The notes: a model not told the origin generated them from the letters alone. DNA of 64,000 nucleotides from Pseudomonadota bacterium (GCA_018242445.1 JAFEBW010000025.1:47709-111708), one strand, 5' to 3'. Positions 1 to 10,249 are shown, counted from the stretch's first letter. Program-made: numbers and translations.

Positions 1-837
1 TTGCGAATACGGCGTGAAGTAACCGATGTCGTACCACGAGTTGTAATGCAGGAAGGTGCGGAACGGGTGCGCGCGTTCGTTCTCCAGATAGGCCATGAAG
101 CCGCGCCGCAATTGCCCGCGCGGGGCGACGCCGAGCACCGCCGAATAGTCGGCCGGCACGTTTGCGCGCAAGGGCAGCGCGCGGCGCAGGAGCATGCTGG
201 CGTGGCCGGCGATCGCCGTCGCCTCGGCCATCGGGTGCTCGAAGCCGAAGAAGGCGTCGGCGGTGGCGATCGGCGAGCCGGTGGCGGTGCCATCGACGAC
301 CGCGCCGGGCAGTTGCAGGTCGATCAGGCTGATGGTGGAGACATCCAGGTCTTTGGGTGCGAGGAAGCGGAAGGTTTCGCGCACGTAGTCGGCGCCGTCG
401 CGCAATTGCGCCGTCCACAGCACGCGCAGGCCGCTGGCAGGGTCGACGAGGTTCGCGGTCAACTGCGCGCCCGCCGCGGCTTCGGCGGCGCGCGACGCGC
501 CGGGACGGGCGGCGATGTCCTCGCAGCGCGGCGCGGTTTCAATGGCGAAGGCGCTGGCCTTCAGCGCGCTTTTGCCGCCGCGCAGGCGCAGGGCGAACAG
601 TTCGCCGTCCAGCGCCTGCGTGGTGCCGTCGAAACCGTTGCCCAGAGCCGCGGGTTGCAGATGCTTGTTCGCCGTCGTCACGGCAAAACGGATCGCCGCG
701 TTGGTCAGTTCGCCGCCATCGGCGCGCACCGAGCAATGCGCCGCGCCCGGGGCCGTCGGCAGCCACGGGGTCGATGCCCACGCGGTGGTAGTCAGTGTGG
801 CGAGGAGGGCGAAGGTGAGCAGGGTGGTGGTGCGCAT
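1..837 (-). CDS. secreted protein, 'enterotoxin'/melibiase-like (partial, 3' end outside window)
   Basis: The open frame runs off the left edge, giving the first 279 residues. It starts at the ATG at 837-835. The N-terminus is a clear Sec signal peptide (MRTTTLLTFALLATLTTTAWA). The mature part looks like a beta-rich N-terminal domain and ends at the window edge in an FLHYNSWYDIGYFTPY segment. From memory this motif occurs in large secreted xanthomonad proteins annotated 'enterotoxin' that resemble melibiase-type glycoside hydrolases; the catalytic barrel would lie outside the window. A carbohydrate-active role is inference. It is on the same strand as the PTS genes, 107 bp downstream of ptsI. 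Confidence 0.6.
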   Translation of the reverse strand, partial: MRTTTLLTFALLATLTTTAWASTPWLPTAPGAAHCSVRADGGELTNAAIRFAVTTANKHLQPAALGNGFDGTTQALDGELFALRLRGGKSALKASAFAIETAPRCEDIAARPGASRAAEAAAGAQLTANLVDPASGLRVLWTAQLRDGADYVRETFRFLAPKDLDVSTISLIDLQLPGAVVDGTATGSPIATADAFFGFEHPMAEATAIAGHASMLLRRALPLRANVPADYSAVLGVAPRGQLRRGFMAYLENERAHPFRTFLHYNSWYDIGYFTPYSQ

Positions 838-944
838 GGCAAGGATGGCTTGATGTGGAAGCTCGGTCGGGACTCGGTCATGCAAGCGATGCAAGGGGTA
901 GTGTCGGGCCATGGTGAGAAGCAAGGATGTCGACCATCTCGATC

Positions 945-2723
945 TCACTGTCGATTCGATTCGCCATCCTTGCGGCGCTTGCGTGTCCTGGTTGCACGCC
1001 GCGATGGCGGGCGATCCGAGAGCCATGCTTCCAGTTGCTCGCGGTCGCGCGCGCGCAGCAGGCTGCGGGAACGTGCCTGCAGTTGCGCCAGATCGCACTC
1101 GCGCACGAGCTGGCGCACCTCCAGCAGGGTGGATGGGTGCAGGCTGAAGTCGGTCAGCCCCAGCGCCAGCAGCAGGCGGGTGAAGCGCACGTCGCCGGCC
1201 ATCTCGCCGCACACCGCCACCGGCAGCCCGGATCGCCGGCCGACCGCGATGATCTCGTGCAACAGGCGAATGAAGGCCGGGTGCAACGGCGAATACACGT
1301 CGGCCAGCGCTTCGTTGTCGCGATCCGCGGCGAGCAGGTACTGCATCAAATCGTTGGTGCCGACCGACAGGAAATCGACCTGATCGACGAAATCCCGCAG
1401 CGCCAGCGCCGCCGCCGGCACCTCGATCATCGCGCCCAGTTCGACGTGGTCGGCGATCTCGTGGCCTTCTGTGCGCAGGTCGCGGGCGTGCTCGCGCACC
1501 AGCGCGCGCACGGCAACCATCTCCTCGCGGCAGGAGACCAGCGGCACGAGGATGCGCACCGCGCCATAACCGGAGGCGCGCAGGATCGCGCGCAACTGGG
1601 TGTCGAACAACGCGCGCCGGGCCAGCGACAGGCGTACGCCGCGCAGACCCAAGGCTGGATTGGGTTCGTTCGGAAGGACGACGCCGGAGCCATCGGCCTT
1701 GTCGGCGCCCAGGTCGAGCGTGCGGATGGTGACCGGCCTGCCGCTCATGCCCAGCACGAGGTCGCGATAGGCGCGGAATTGCTCGTTCTCGTCGGGCAGT
1801 TGCTGGCGTTGCAGGAACAGGAACTCGGTGCGGTACAGCCCTATGCCGGTGGCGCCCAGCGCGTGCGCCTCGGCCACGTCCTCGCGCGATTCGGCGTTGG
1901 CGTACAGGCGGATGTCGATGCCGTCGCGCGTGCGGGTGTCGGCCTGACGCAACTTGTGCAGCGTGCGCTGCTCGCGCTGGAGGCCCTGTTCGCGCTGCCG
2001 GTAGCGGCGCAGGTCGTCGGCGTCGGGATCGCGGATCACCTCACCGGCGCTGCCGTCCACCATCAGGGTGTCGCCGTCGTCGATGCGCTCCAGCGCGTCG
2101 TGCGCGCCGATCACCAGGGGCATGTGCACGCTGCGCGCGAGGATGGCCGCGTGCGACAGCGCGCTGCCCGACGAGGTGACGATCGCCACGACGCCTTGCG
2201 ATTGCAACTGCACGAGTTCCGCGGGGCCGACGCTGTCAGTGACGAGGATGTCGCCGGCGATGCCCGGCCGCGGCGTATCCGAGCCGCGGTGCAAGGCTGT
2301 GCGCACGCGGCGCACGACGTGCTCGATGTCCTCGCGGCGGCTGCGGAAGTAGGGGTCGTCCATGCCCTCGAACACCGACACCAGCTTGTCGCGTTGCAGC
2401 TTGAGCGCGTATTCGGCGCGGTAGCGGCCGGTGCGCACCAGCGCGTCCAGTCCGTGCAGCAATTCGGGGTCGTCGAGGATCAGTGCGTGGATGTCGATGA
2501 ACTCGCCCAGCTCGTGCGCCAGCGCGCCGTGCAGGCGTTCACGCAGGGCCAGCAGTTCCGCGCGCGCGGCGGCGATCGCCGCGTGCATGCGCGCGATCTC
2601 GGCTTCCACTTCGTCGGGCGCGATGGCCTGTTCGCGCGAATCCATCGCATGCGGATCGCGCAGGCGGGCGCGGCCGAGGGCCAATCCTCGCGAAGCTCCG
2701 TGGCCGGCCAGCGCCAGCCGCAT
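945..2723 (-). CDS. ptsI: PTS enzyme I (phosphoenolpyruvate-protein phosphotransferase)
   Basis: 592 aa, about the usual length for enzyme I. It takes phosphate from PEP on an active-site histidine and passes it to HPr in the cytoplasm. His191 lies in SSGSALSHAAILARS, the swivel-domain motif. The C-terminal PEP-binding TIM barrel carries GLYRTEFLFL, LDLGADK, VGTNDLMQYLLAADR and the VCGEMAGD loop near the end. The ATG at 2723 overlaps the HPr stop by one base (TGATG), so translation is probably coupled. A basic tail rich in Arg/Lys (RRATRTRKRRK) follows the barrel. No sugar permease is nearby, so the phosphorelay is probably regulatory. Confidence 0.95.
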   Translation of the reverse strand: MRLALAGHGASRGLALGRARLRDPHAMDSREQAIAPDEVEAEIARMHAAIAAARAELLALRERLHGALAHELGEFIDIHALILDDPELLHGLDALVRTGRYRAEYALKLQRDKLVSVFEGMDDPYFRSRREDIEHVVRRVRTALHRGSDTPRPGIAGDILVTDSVGPAELVQLQSQGVVAIVTSSGSALSHAAILARSVHMPLVIGAHDALERIDDGDTLMVDGSAGEVIRDPDADDLRRYRQREQGLQREQRTLHKLRQADTRTRDGIDIRLYANAESREDVAEAHALGATGIGLYRTEFLFLQRQQLPDENEQFRAYRDLVLGMSGRPVTIRTLDLGADKADGSGVVLPNEPNPALGLRGVRLSLARRALFDTQLRAILRASGYGAVRILVPLVSCREEMVAVRALVREHARDLRTEGHEIADHVELGAMIEVPAAALALRDFVDQVDFLSVGTNDLMQYLLAADRDNEALADVYSPLHPAFIRLLHEIIAVGRRSGLPVAVCGEMAGDVRFTRLLLALGLTDFSLHPSTLLEVRQLVRECDLAQLQARSRSLLRARDREQLEAWLSDRPPSRRATRTRKRRKDGESNRQ

Positions 2724-2992
2724 CAGCCGCCCTCGTCGAAGTTGCGCGCGAACAGCGCCGCGCCGGCTTCCAGCGCGGCCGCCTCGTCCTCACCGTTGGC
2801 GCGCAAGGTCACCTTCGTGCCCACGCCTGCGGCCAGCAGCAGCACCCCCATGATGCTCTTGGCATTCACCTCGCGGCCGTTGCGCACGAGGAACACTTCG
2901 CTGCGGAAGCCGGACAGCACCTGCACGAGCTTGGCCGAAGCCCGCGCGTGCAGGCCGAGCTTGTTGGTGATGGTGATTTCGCGTTCGAGCAT
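2723..2992 (-). CDS. ptsH: HPr phosphocarrier protein
   Basis: 89 aa, normal for HPr. His15 in GLHARASAKLV is the site phosphorylated by enzyme I, and Ser46 in NAKSIMGV is the regulatory serine phosphorylated by HPr kinase. Because hprK is present nearby, Ser46 phosphorylation is expected to operate. The start is the ATG at 2992; the longer open frame upstream only translates repeat DNA. The gene lies 343 bp downstream of the EIIA gene, separated by a palindromic repeat element, while ptsI follows with a one-base overlap. Confidence 0.95.
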   Translation of the reverse strand: MLEREITITNKLGLHARASAKLVQVLSGFRSEVFLVRNGREVNAKSIMGVLLLAAGVGTKVTLRANGEDEAAALEAGAALFARNFDEGG

Positions 2993-3335
2993 GGGTGGGG
3001 AGCCGTGATTCGTGATTGGTGAATCGTAAATGGTGAAACAGAAGCGTGAAACGGAAAGCGGGGTTGTGTTTTTCCCCCTTCCCCCGCATGCGGGGGAAGG
3101 CTGGGATGGGGGCGAACGTTCGCGACATTCCCCCCCCACCCCGACCCTCCCCCGCGAGCGGGGGAGGGAGTTTTCAATCGAATTTCTCTGTCTTACGGAT
3201 CGGCGGTCGTTGATCGGTGAATCGTGGTTGCGATGGAACTCAGGTTTGGCGTACCCCCCTGGAAACGATCGTAAACCAGTTGCGTTGCTTCCGCCTTTAA
3301 CCAATCGGCATTCGCCAATCACCAATCACGGCACC
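2993..3335. repeat. 343-bp intergenic spacer with palindromic repeat and heptamer-like sequence
   Basis: No gene is seen. About 3076-3101 and 3145-3170 are two GC-rich hairpins built on CTTCCCCCGC/GCGGGGGAAG and CTCCCCCGC/GCGGGGGAG, with a GCTGGGATGGGGGC arm between them. The flanks (3002-3033 and about 3298-3331) hold degenerate heptamer-type repeats such as GTGATTC, GTGATTG and CCAATCA. The same combination recurs in other spacers of the window. It separates the EIIA gene from ptsH inside what is otherwise a compact PTS operon. Confidence 0.8.
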
Positions 3336-3728
3336 TCATGCATCATCCGCCACCACGCCGTTGCGACCGCCGCTGAGTGCGATCCGCGCCAATTCGTCGA
3401 GCGTGCATTCGGCGTGATTGCAAACCCGCAGCAGCATCGGCACGGACAGCCCGGACACGCGCCGCGCCGGGGTGCCCAGTTGCGAGACGTCCCTGGCCAG
3501 CCGGCTCGGGGAGGATCCATACAGATCCGACAGGATCAGCACGCCTGCGCCGGAATCGACCTTGCGCAGCACGGCGCTGGCCTGCACGAGGGCCGCATCC
3601 AGCGGCGCGTCCCAGGCCACTTCGAACACGCCCACGGCCAGCGGCAGTTTGCCCAGCAGGCGTTCGGCGACCTCGCGGTGCCCGCGCCCGATGCCTTCGT
3701 GAGTCACCAGCAATACACCGACCGGCAT
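3336..3728 (-). CDS. PTS EIIA component, mannose family
   Basis: 130 aa, a stand-alone EIIA(Man) domain. It begins MPVGVLLVTHEGIG; His10 corresponds to the phosphorylated histidine of this fold. The SDLYGSSPSRLA segment is also typical. It should accept phosphate from HPr. No EIIB, EIIC or EIID gene is in the window, so it probably acts as a regulatory phosphoprotein, as in other Proteobacteria with an incomplete PTS. The start at 3728 is two bases after the rapZ stop. Confidence 0.9.
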   Translation of the reverse strand: MPVGVLLVTHEGIGRGHREVAERLLGKLPLAVGVFEVAWDAPLDAALVQASAVLRKVDSGAGVLILSDLYGSSPSRLARDVSQLGTPARRVSGLSVPMLLRVCNHAECTLDELARIALSGGRNGVVADDA

Positions 3729-3730
3729 CG

Positions 3731-4636
3731 TCACTCCAGTTCGCGATGGAAAGTCAGCACGTCCTCGCGCCCGGCCGCCAGCAGATGCTGCGCCAGGCGT
3801 TCGGCAAGATACACCGAGCGGTGGCGTCCGCCGGTGCAGCCGAAGGCGATGGTGAGATAGCTGCGGGTGCCGCCCTCGAATTGCGGCAACCAGGCATCGA
3901 CGAACCCCGTCACCTGTTCCAGGAATCCGCGCACGTCGGGTTGGGCATCGAGGTAGTCGCGCACCGCCGCGTCGCGCCCCGACAGCGGCCGCAGGCGGGC
4001 GTCCCAATGCGGGTTGGGCAGGGCACGCGCGTCGAACACGAAATCCGCATCGGCGGGCAGCCCGCGCTTGTAGGCGAAGGATTCGCACAGCACCGACAGC
4101 GTCGAATACGACTGCATGCCCAGTTCGGTGATGACCCGGTGCCGCAACTGGTGCACGTTGAGCTCGCTGGTGTCGATCACCAGGTCGGCCAGGGCGCGCA
4201 TCGGCGCCAGCATCTGCCGCTCGCGCGCGATCGCGTCGGCCAGCACCAGTCCGGTGCGGCTGAGCGGGTGCCGGCGGCGGGTGTCCGAGTAGCGCTTGAT
4301 CAGCACATGATCGGCCGTGTCGAAGAACACCATCCGGTGCTCGACTCCGAGCGCGCCCACCGCGGAGAGCTGCTGCGGCATGTCGCCCAGGTGCGCGTAG
4401 CGGTTGCGCACGTCGATGCCCACGGCCAGCCGCGGATGCGGGTTGCTGCCGGAGGTCACGGTGCGCACGAACTCCGGCAACAGCATCGCCGGCAGGTTGT
4501 CCACGCAGTTGAAATCCAGATCCTCCAGCGTGCGCAGGGCGACCGACTTGCCCGAGCCGGACAGGCCGCTGAGCACGATCAGCAGCGGGTGCTCGTCGGA
4601 ATGCCGCAAGGTGTCGGTGTCCTTGGACGTGCTCAC
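3731..4636 (-). CDS. rapZ: RapZ family nucleotide-binding protein / RNase adaptor
   Basis: 301 aa. Walker A is GLSGSGKS at residues 24-31. The C-terminal domain has [11 protein letters not shown] (about 201-211) and [12 protein letters not shown] (about 266-277), the diagnostic RapZ motifs. In Escherichia coli RapZ controls glucosamine-6-phosphate synthase through GlmZ/GlmY RNA and RNase E. Whether that RNA circuit exists here is unknown. The start is a GTG at 4636 overlapping the hprK stop (GTGA). It belongs to the rpoN-hpf-hprK-rapZ-PTS cluster. Confidence 0.93.
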   Translation of the reverse strand: MSTSKDTDTLRHSDEHPLLIVLSGLSGSGKSVALRTLEDLDFNCVDNLPAMLLPEFVRTVTSGSNPHPRLAVGIDVRNRYAHLGDMPQQLSAVGALGVEHRMVFFDTADHVLIKRYSDTRRRHPLSRTGLVLADAIARERQMLAPMRALADLVIDTSELNVHQLRHRVITELGMQSYSTLSVLCESFAYKRGLPADADFVFDARALPNPHWDARLRPLSGRDAAVRDYLDAQPDVRGFLEQVTGFVDAWLPQFEGGTRSYLTIAFGCTGGRHRSVYLAERLAQHLLAAGREDVLTFHRELE

Positions 4637-5583
4637 GAGCCTTCGCCCCGTTGCAGGAATTGCGTGTGCCGGGCGAGGAAGGCCGCGCCCGGATCGATGC
4701 CCTTGATGCGCAGGATGTGCAGGCGCGCGGCGGCCTCGGTGAGCACCGCGAGGTTGCGCCCGGCGGCCACCGGCAAGGTGATCTGCGGCACGTCCAGATC
4801 GAGCACGCGGCGGCTGCCGACATCGCCGGTCAGCCGCGCCATGCCGTCGCTGGCCTCGTCGATGCGCAGGCGTTGCAGATGCACGATCAGGCGCAGGTAC
4901 TTGTTGCGCTTGATGGCGGTGTCGCCGAACATCTCGCGGATGTTGAGCACGCCCAGGCCGCGCAGTTCCAGCAGGTCCTGCAACAGCTCCGGGCAGGTGC
5001 CATCGAGCACGTCCGGCGCGATCTGGGTGAACTGCGGAACGTCGTCGGCGATCAGCCGGTGGCCGCGCGTGATCAGTTCCAGCGCCAGCTCGCTCTTGCC
5101 CGAACCGGACTGCCCGGTGATCAGCACGCCGATCGAATAGACCTCCATGAACACGCCGTGCAGGGTGATCTGCGGCGCCAGCGCGCGCGCCAGATGGTAT
5201 TGCAGGACGCTGAGCAGTTCGTGGCCGCGGCGCGGAGACGCCCACAACGCCGTGCCGGCATCCTCGGCGGCTTCGCGCAGGTCGGGCGGACAGGTCTGGC
5301 CCTTGCCCAGCACCAGCGCCAGCGGCTTGAAGTTGACGATCTTCTGCAGCGTTTCCCAGCGCTGGCGCGCGTCCAGGCCGTCCAGCCAGTTCAGCTCCTC
5401 GGTGCCGAGGATCTGCACGCGGTTGGGATAGATGATGTTGAGATAGCCGGCCAGCGAAGGCCGCCGCGACACCGTCGCGCTGGCGTCGATGCAGCGGTTC
5501 TCGCCGGCCTTGCCGCCGAGCCAGCGCAGCCCGAGGCGGTCGCGCAACTGCTCGAACAAGTCGCGGGCGGCGATGCGGTTCAT
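4633..5583 (-). CDS. hprK: HPr kinase/phosphorylase
   Basis: 316 aa, normal family length. It phosphorylates or dephosphorylates HPr at Ser46. The P-loop GQSGSGKS is at residues 157-164, preceded by [10 protein letters not shown] (His142), and followed by the family signature around [17 protein letters not shown]. The N-terminal DRTGG-like domain is present. HprK in Gram-negatives usually accompanies a PTS without sugar permeases and links carbon state to regulation. Its stop overlaps the rapZ GTG by three bases. Confidence 0.95.
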   Translation of the reverse strand: MNRIAARDLFEQLRDRLGLRWLGGKAGENRCIDASATVSRRPSLAGYLNIIYPNRVQILGTEELNWLDGLDARQRWETLQKIVNFKPLALVLGKGQTCPPDLREAAEDAGTALWASPRRGHELLSVLQYHLARALAPQITLHGVFMEVYSIGVLITGQSGSGKSELALELITRGHRLIADDVPQFTQIAPDVLDGTCPELLQDLLELRGLGVLNIREMFGDTAIKRNKYLRLIVHLQRLRIDEASDGMARLTGDVGSRRVLDLDVPQITLPVAAGRNLAVLTEAAARLHILRIKGIDPGAAFLARHTQFLQRGEGS

Positions 5584-5721
5584 GGGCGGCAGGTTCCGCT
5601 CAGCCGACCGCCGTGACCGCCGTCGGCGCAGCCGTGCGGTGCCGCCCGCTCCAGTCCTGAGCTGGAGCGGGCCGCTGCGTGCGGTGCCGGGGCGGGCGTC
5701 ATCGGCATCGCGCCATCACCC

Positions 5722-6048
5722 TCAGCCGAAGCTGCCGCTGCGCGCGGTGCCTTCGCTGCGGTGGTGCTTGACCTGTTTGCCCTTGTGCTTGTCGAGCATG
5801 CGGTCGAGTTTGTCGGTCAGCAGATCGATGGCCGCGTACATCGTGTCGGCCTCGCACTCGGCGTAGTGGGTGGCGCCGGGCGTGGCGATCCTGGCTTCGG
5901 CCTGATGCAGCACCTTGGCGACGCGCAAGGTCACATGAATCTCCAGGTCGCCATCGGCGTAACGGGCGAGGCGCTCGAACTTGGCGTTGACGTAGTCGTG
6001 CAGTGCCGGGGTGACGTCGATCTGGTGGCCTTTGGTCTCGATGCGCAT
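5722..6048 (-). CDS. hpf: ribosome hibernation-promoting factor
   Basis: 108 aa, short HPF/RaiA type. It begins MRIETKGHQIDVTPALHDYV and has the beta-alpha-beta fold signature ending in LTDKLDRMLDKHKGK. It binds the 30S decoding centre in stationary phase. The start at 6048 is chosen because CAGGAGACTTT lies just upstream and the family begins here. It follows rpoN by 175 bp and precedes hprK by 138 bp, the standard rpoN-hpf-PTS arrangement. Its C-terminus is rich in Lys/His and ends in a Gly/Ser tail. Confidence 0.92.
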   Translation of the reverse strand: MRIETKGHQIDVTPALHDYVNAKFERLARYADGDLEIHVTLRVAKVLHQAEARIATPGATHYAECEADTMYAAIDLLTDKLDRMLDKHKGKQVKHHRSEGTARSGSFG

Positions 6049-6223
6049 GAAAGTCTCCTGCGATGGGTGAACGGTGCCCTGGGCACCGTGTCCAGAGTCG
6101 CAAGTTTCCGGGCTGTGGGGAAGGGGCAGACGCTGGTTGGGCAAGGGTGGGTTCACCGCGGGCGGCGACGGCGGTCGTCGGTGCGTCCGTCGCGGCGGCA
6201 TGCCGCCGCGCGGGACGCCGGGG

Positions 6224-7657
6224 CTACAGCCGCTGCCGCTCGTGCGAGGGCGCGATCCGCAGCGCTTCCCGGTACTTGGCCACGGTGCGGCGGGCGACCG
6301 GCACGCCGGCGGCCTTGAGCTCGTCGGCCAGGCGCGCATCCGACCACGGCTTGCGCGGGTCTTCGGCATCCACCAGCTTGCGGATCATGGCCTGGATGGC
6401 GGTGCTGGAGGCCGCGCCGCCGGTTTCGTTGGCGATGCCCGAGGCGAAGAAGCGCTTGAACTCGAAGGTGCCGCGCGGGGTGAGCAGGTATTTGCGGGTG
6501 GTGGTGCGGGAAATCGTGGATTCGTGCAGGTCCAGTTCCTGCGCGATGTCGCGCAAGGTGAGCGGACGCATCGCTTCCGGGCCGAAGTCGAGGAAGCCCG
6601 CCTGCTGGCGCACGATGGCCTGCGCCACCCGCAGCACGGTGTCGGCGCGGGTCTGCAGGCTGCGGATCAGCCAGCGCGCCTCCTGCAGGCGGCCGCGCAG
6701 GTAGCTGGCGTCGTCGCGCGCGGCGGTGGCGATCATTGCTGCGTACTGCCGGCTGATCGCCAGCGCAGGGGTGTTGCCGTGCATCAGCGCCACCTTCCAC
6801 ACGCCGCCCTGCCGATAGGCCACGCAATCGGGCTGGACGTAGTCGGGCGCGGCGGTGGCGACCTGCCCGCCGGGGCGCGGGTCGAGCGAACGCAGCAGCG
6901 TCACCGCCTCCCGCATCGGCTCGTGGCCGACGCCGAGTCGATGGGCGAGCTGGGCGGTGCCGAGGCGGGCGAGGGCTTCCAGGTGGCCGGCTGCGATCTG
7001 GCGGGCGAGCGGCAGGCCGGGCGTGGCCGCGGCCAGCATCGACAATTGCACCGACAGGCATTCGGACAGGCTGGTGCAGGCCACGCCCACCGGGTCGAAG
7101 CGCTGGATGCGATGCAGCAGGGTCTGGATTTCCTCCAGCCCCGCGTCGATCTCCGGGCGCAGGCCGTCGCGGAGGGACTCCAGCGATTCGCTGAGATAGC
7201 CGTCCTCGCCCACCGCTTCGATCAAGGCCACGCCGATGGTGCGCTCGCGGGCGCTCAGCGGGGTCAGGTGGAGCTGCCAGAGCAGGTGATCCTGCAGGCT
7301 GTCGGGTGCCGCCGCGGCTTCGGCGGGTTCGTGGTCGTCGAACTCGCCGCGGTGCCGGCTGGGCTCGGAGGCGAACTCGGGCTCCCACTCGGGTGCGGTT
7401 TCCTCGCCGGCACCCGGCGCTGCGGCGGACTCATCGGCGGCAGCGGTGCGATCCGGCGCGCCCCCCGCATCGGCGGGCGCGCGGGCATCGGGCTGCTCCT
7501 CGCCGGCGCGTTCGAGCAGCGGGTTGCTCTCCAGCGCGAGGTTGACCTCGCTTTCCAGCTCGGTTGCCGACAGGCTCAGCAGGTGGATGGCCTGGCGCAA
7601 CGCCGGCGTCAGCGTGAGCTGCTGGCCGAGCTGGGGGGTCAGGCTGGGTTTCATCAC
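6224..7657 (-). CDS. rpoN: RNA polymerase sigma-54 factor
   Basis: 477 aa. Region I at the N-terminus is glutamine/leucine-rich (GQQLTLTPALRQAIHLL). An acidic low-complexity region II follows at about 50-120. The core-binding and DNA-binding regions follow, and the RpoN box ARRTVAKYRE is at about 455-464. It directs transcription from -24/-12 promoters with enhancer-binding ATPases. Two adjacent ATG codons are possible starts (MM). It lies downstream of lptB and upstream of hpf, as in most gammaproteobacteria. Confidence 0.96.
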   Translation of the reverse strand: MMKPSLTPQLGQQLTLTPALRQAIHLLSLSATELESEVNLALESNPLLERAGEEQPDARAPADAGGAPDRTAAADESAAAPGAGEETAPEWEPEFASEPSRHRGEFDDHEPAEAAAAPDSLQDHLLWQLHLTPLSARERTIGVALIEAVGEDGYLSESLESLRDGLRPEIDAGLEEIQTLLHRIQRFDPVGVACTSLSECLSVQLSMLAAATPGLPLARQIAAGHLEALARLGTAQLAHRLGVGHEPMREAVTLLRSLDPRPGGQVATAAPDYVQPDCVAYRQGGVWKVALMHGNTPALAISRQYAAMIATAARDDASYLRGRLQEARWLIRSLQTRADTVLRVAQAIVRQQAGFLDFGPEAMRPLTLRDIAQELDLHESTISRTTTRKYLLTPRGTFEFKRFFASGIANETGGAASSTAIQAMIRKLVDAEDPRKPWSDARLADELKAAGVPVARRTVAKYREALRIAPSHERQRL

Positions 7658-7750
7658 CGATCGCTTCCGCGCCCTTGTCGATCACGGCGATGGCATTCAG
7701 CCATCACCATCCGGGCGCGATCTGATCCGTCCATTGCGACCACGGTTTGC

Positions 7751-7797
7751 TCCCTCATCCGGCGCCGCGCGCCACCTTCTCCCCAAGGGAGACGGGC
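7751..7797. repeat. short copy of the CCCTCATCCGGCGC repeat family
   Basis: The lptB-rpoN spacer (7658-7808) contains CTCCCTCATCCGGCGC, then CGCGCCACCTTCTCCCC with a short inverted GGGAGA. This matches the repeat seen at 31845-31890 and, inverted, at 35037-35090. No gene is seen in this spacer. Confidence 0.65.
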
Positions 7798-7808
7798 ATG
7801 CAAGTCCG

Positions 7809-8527
<719 letters not shown>

Positions 8528-8528
<1 letters not shown>

Positions 8529-9148
8529 CAGGGCGTCTTGCCGGAGGCGGGGTCGGTTGGCGGACTGGCCGGCAGGTCGGGCGGCGGGGCCTCGGCCTTC
8601 GGCGCGGGGCCTTGCCCGGGCTTGGGCTTGGGCAGGATGTGCATGGATACCCGGGTGCCGTCGTCGCCGCTGGTCACCTTGCCGTTGTCCACGTCGTAGA
8701 CGATCTTCTGCCCGCGCATCTGCCCGCGGGTGGGCTGGTTCACCAGCGCATCGCCGGTCAGCACCGCGATGTTCTTGAGCAGGTCGTAGTCGAGCTGCCG
8801 CGAGGTGGCGTACATCGGCTCGTCGTTCTCGTCGAGCTGCTTCATGTGCACCGGGTTGCCGGTGAGCACGACGCGGGTCATCTGCCCATCCTTGCGGGTG
8901 ATCACCGCCTTGTCGGAACGGATCTCCAGGGTGCCCTGGGTCATGATCACGTTGCCGGTGAGGATGCTTACGCCGTTGTCGTTGAGGTCGGCATCCGAGT
9001 GATCCGCATGCACGTCCATCGGCTGCTGGCGGTCGGCCTTCTTCGCCCACGCGCCGGTGCAGGCGCAGGCCAGCAGCAGGGCGAGCAGGAGGCGGGCAGG
9101 GATGGCGCGGCCGCGGCCGGCGCGGTCAATGCTTCTTTCTGGGAACAT
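8528..9148 (-). CDS. lptA: LPS transport periplasmic protein LptA
   Basis: 206 aa. It has a signal peptide (hydrophobic [17 protein letters not shown]) and the OstA/LptA beta-jellyroll with [14 protein letters not shown] and [12 protein letters not shown]. It forms the periplasmic bridge carrying LPS from LptC to LptD. The C-terminus is a Pro/Ala-rich tail. Its start overlaps the lptC 3' end by about 23 bp, so a slightly later start is conceivable, but the predicted signal peptide fits the start given. Confidence 0.93.
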
Positions 9149-9698
9149 CGTGGAAGCTCACCTTGGAGAGCAGCTCGACGCGGTTGTCCTGCATCCACGC
9201 GTTCATGCCGGTGCCCATCAGTATAGATGCGCCGCGGGTGACGGTCACCAGCAGCGGGGTGTGCGCGGTCTGCGGGTCGGGCAGGATCGACAGCCATTGC
9301 GTGAGGATGTGGACTTGATCCTTGCCGGGGATCCTCGGCCCATCCAGCACCACGTCGCGCTTCAGACGCACCTCGTCGCCGCCATCGCTGACCCAGCCGG
9401 ACTGGGCGTGACCGATCCAGTCGCCGTGGCCGCCGTGGTCGGGGAAACTGAACTGCGGCTGGTTGAGGAACAACTGCTGGTTGAACGGGTCGCGCACGGC
9501 ATAGGGGCCGTGGCCGCGAAACGCCACGTCGCCGGTTTTCTTCATCACCACCAGATGGAAGCGCTCGACCGTGTAGTCGCCGCGTTGCGGGCCGACCGTC
9601 TCCGGGACAGTCGGCCGCGGCAGGGACTGCCACGCCCACCACGCCGAGGCGATGGCGGCAGGGACGAGCACGAGGGTGGCCAGGGTGCGCCGGTTCAT
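9126..9698 (-). CDS. lptC: LPS export protein LptC
   Basis: 190 aa, typical. A single N-terminal membrane anchor (about residues 7-24) is followed by a periplasmic beta-jellyroll domain. It hands LPS from the LptB2FG complex to LptA. The ATG at 9698 overlaps the kdsC stop by four bases (ATGA), and the order kdsC-lptC-lptA-lptB-rpoN is the usual gammaproteobacterial one. Sequence conservation in LptC is low, so the call leans on context, length and topology. Confidence 0.9.
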   Translation of the reverse strand: MNRRTLATLVLVPAAIASAWWAWQSLPRPTVPETVGPQRGDYTVERFHLVVMKKTGDVAFRGHGPYAVRDPFNQQLFLNQPQFSFPDHGGHGDWIGHAQSGWVSDGGDEVRLKRDVVLDGPRIPGKDQVHILTQWLSILPDPQTAHTPLLVTVTRGASILMGTGMNAWMQDNRVELLSKVSFHDVPRKKH

Positions 9699-10249
9699 GC
9701 GCCGAGATATCGGGCGAGGACGGAATCGGCGTGGCCACCGGCGGCGAGGAGCAGATCGCACACCTCGCGCGCCGCGCCGTGCCCGCCGGCCAATCGCGTG
9801 CGCCAGTGCACGCGCTCGCGCACCCACGGGTGCGCATCGGCCGGCGCCACCGCCAGCCCGACCGCCGTGAGCACCTGCAAATCGGGCAGGTCGTCGCCCA
9901 TGAAGGCCACTGACTCGCGGCCGATGCCCAGCTGCGAAGCCATCGCATCGACACAGGCCAGCTTGTCGCGCACCTCGACATGCACCTGCGTGATGCCCAG
10001 TTCGCGAGCCCGCGTCGCCACCACCGAGCCGCCGCGCGCCGTCACCAGCGCCACCGTGATGCCGAACTCCCCGAGCTGGCGCAGGCCGAGGCCATCGGCG
10101 ACATGGAAGCTCTTGCTCTCGCGGCCGTCCGAATCCAGCGTGATGCGCCCGTCGGTGAGCGTGCCATCGACGTCGAACGCGGCCAGGCGGATCCGCGCCG
10201 CACGCTCGCGCACGTCGGCGGGGAAGTCGTTGAGGTGGGAATAGGACAT
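9695..10249 (-). CDS. kdsC: 3-deoxy-D-manno-octulosonate 8-phosphate phosphatase
   Basis: 184 aa HAD-family phosphatase. The DxD motif is AAFDVDGTLTDG (Asp26, Asp28) and the late acidic motif is MGDDLPD (about 118-123). It removes phosphate from Kdo-8-phosphate in Kdo/lipid A core synthesis. It has no cap domain, as expected for KdsC. The kdsD gene lies just upstream on the same strand, separated by a 259-bp spacer with a half repeat. Confidence 0.94.
   Translation of the reverse strand: MSYSHLNDFPADVRERAARIRLAAFDVDGTLTDGRITLDSDGRESKSFHVADGLGLRQLGEFGITVALVTARGGSVVATRARELGITQVHVEVRDKLACVDAMASQLGIGRESVAFMGDDLPDLQVLTAVGLAVAPADAHPWVRERVHWRTRLAGGHGAAREVCDLLLAAGGHADSVLARYLGA

Noticed and set aside
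1..1383. Long plus-strand open frame of 460 codons at the left edge
   Set aside because: It is antisense to a signal-peptide-bearing protein and to ptsI; its composition (Arg/Gly/Ala-rich) is typical of a GC-rich shadow frame.
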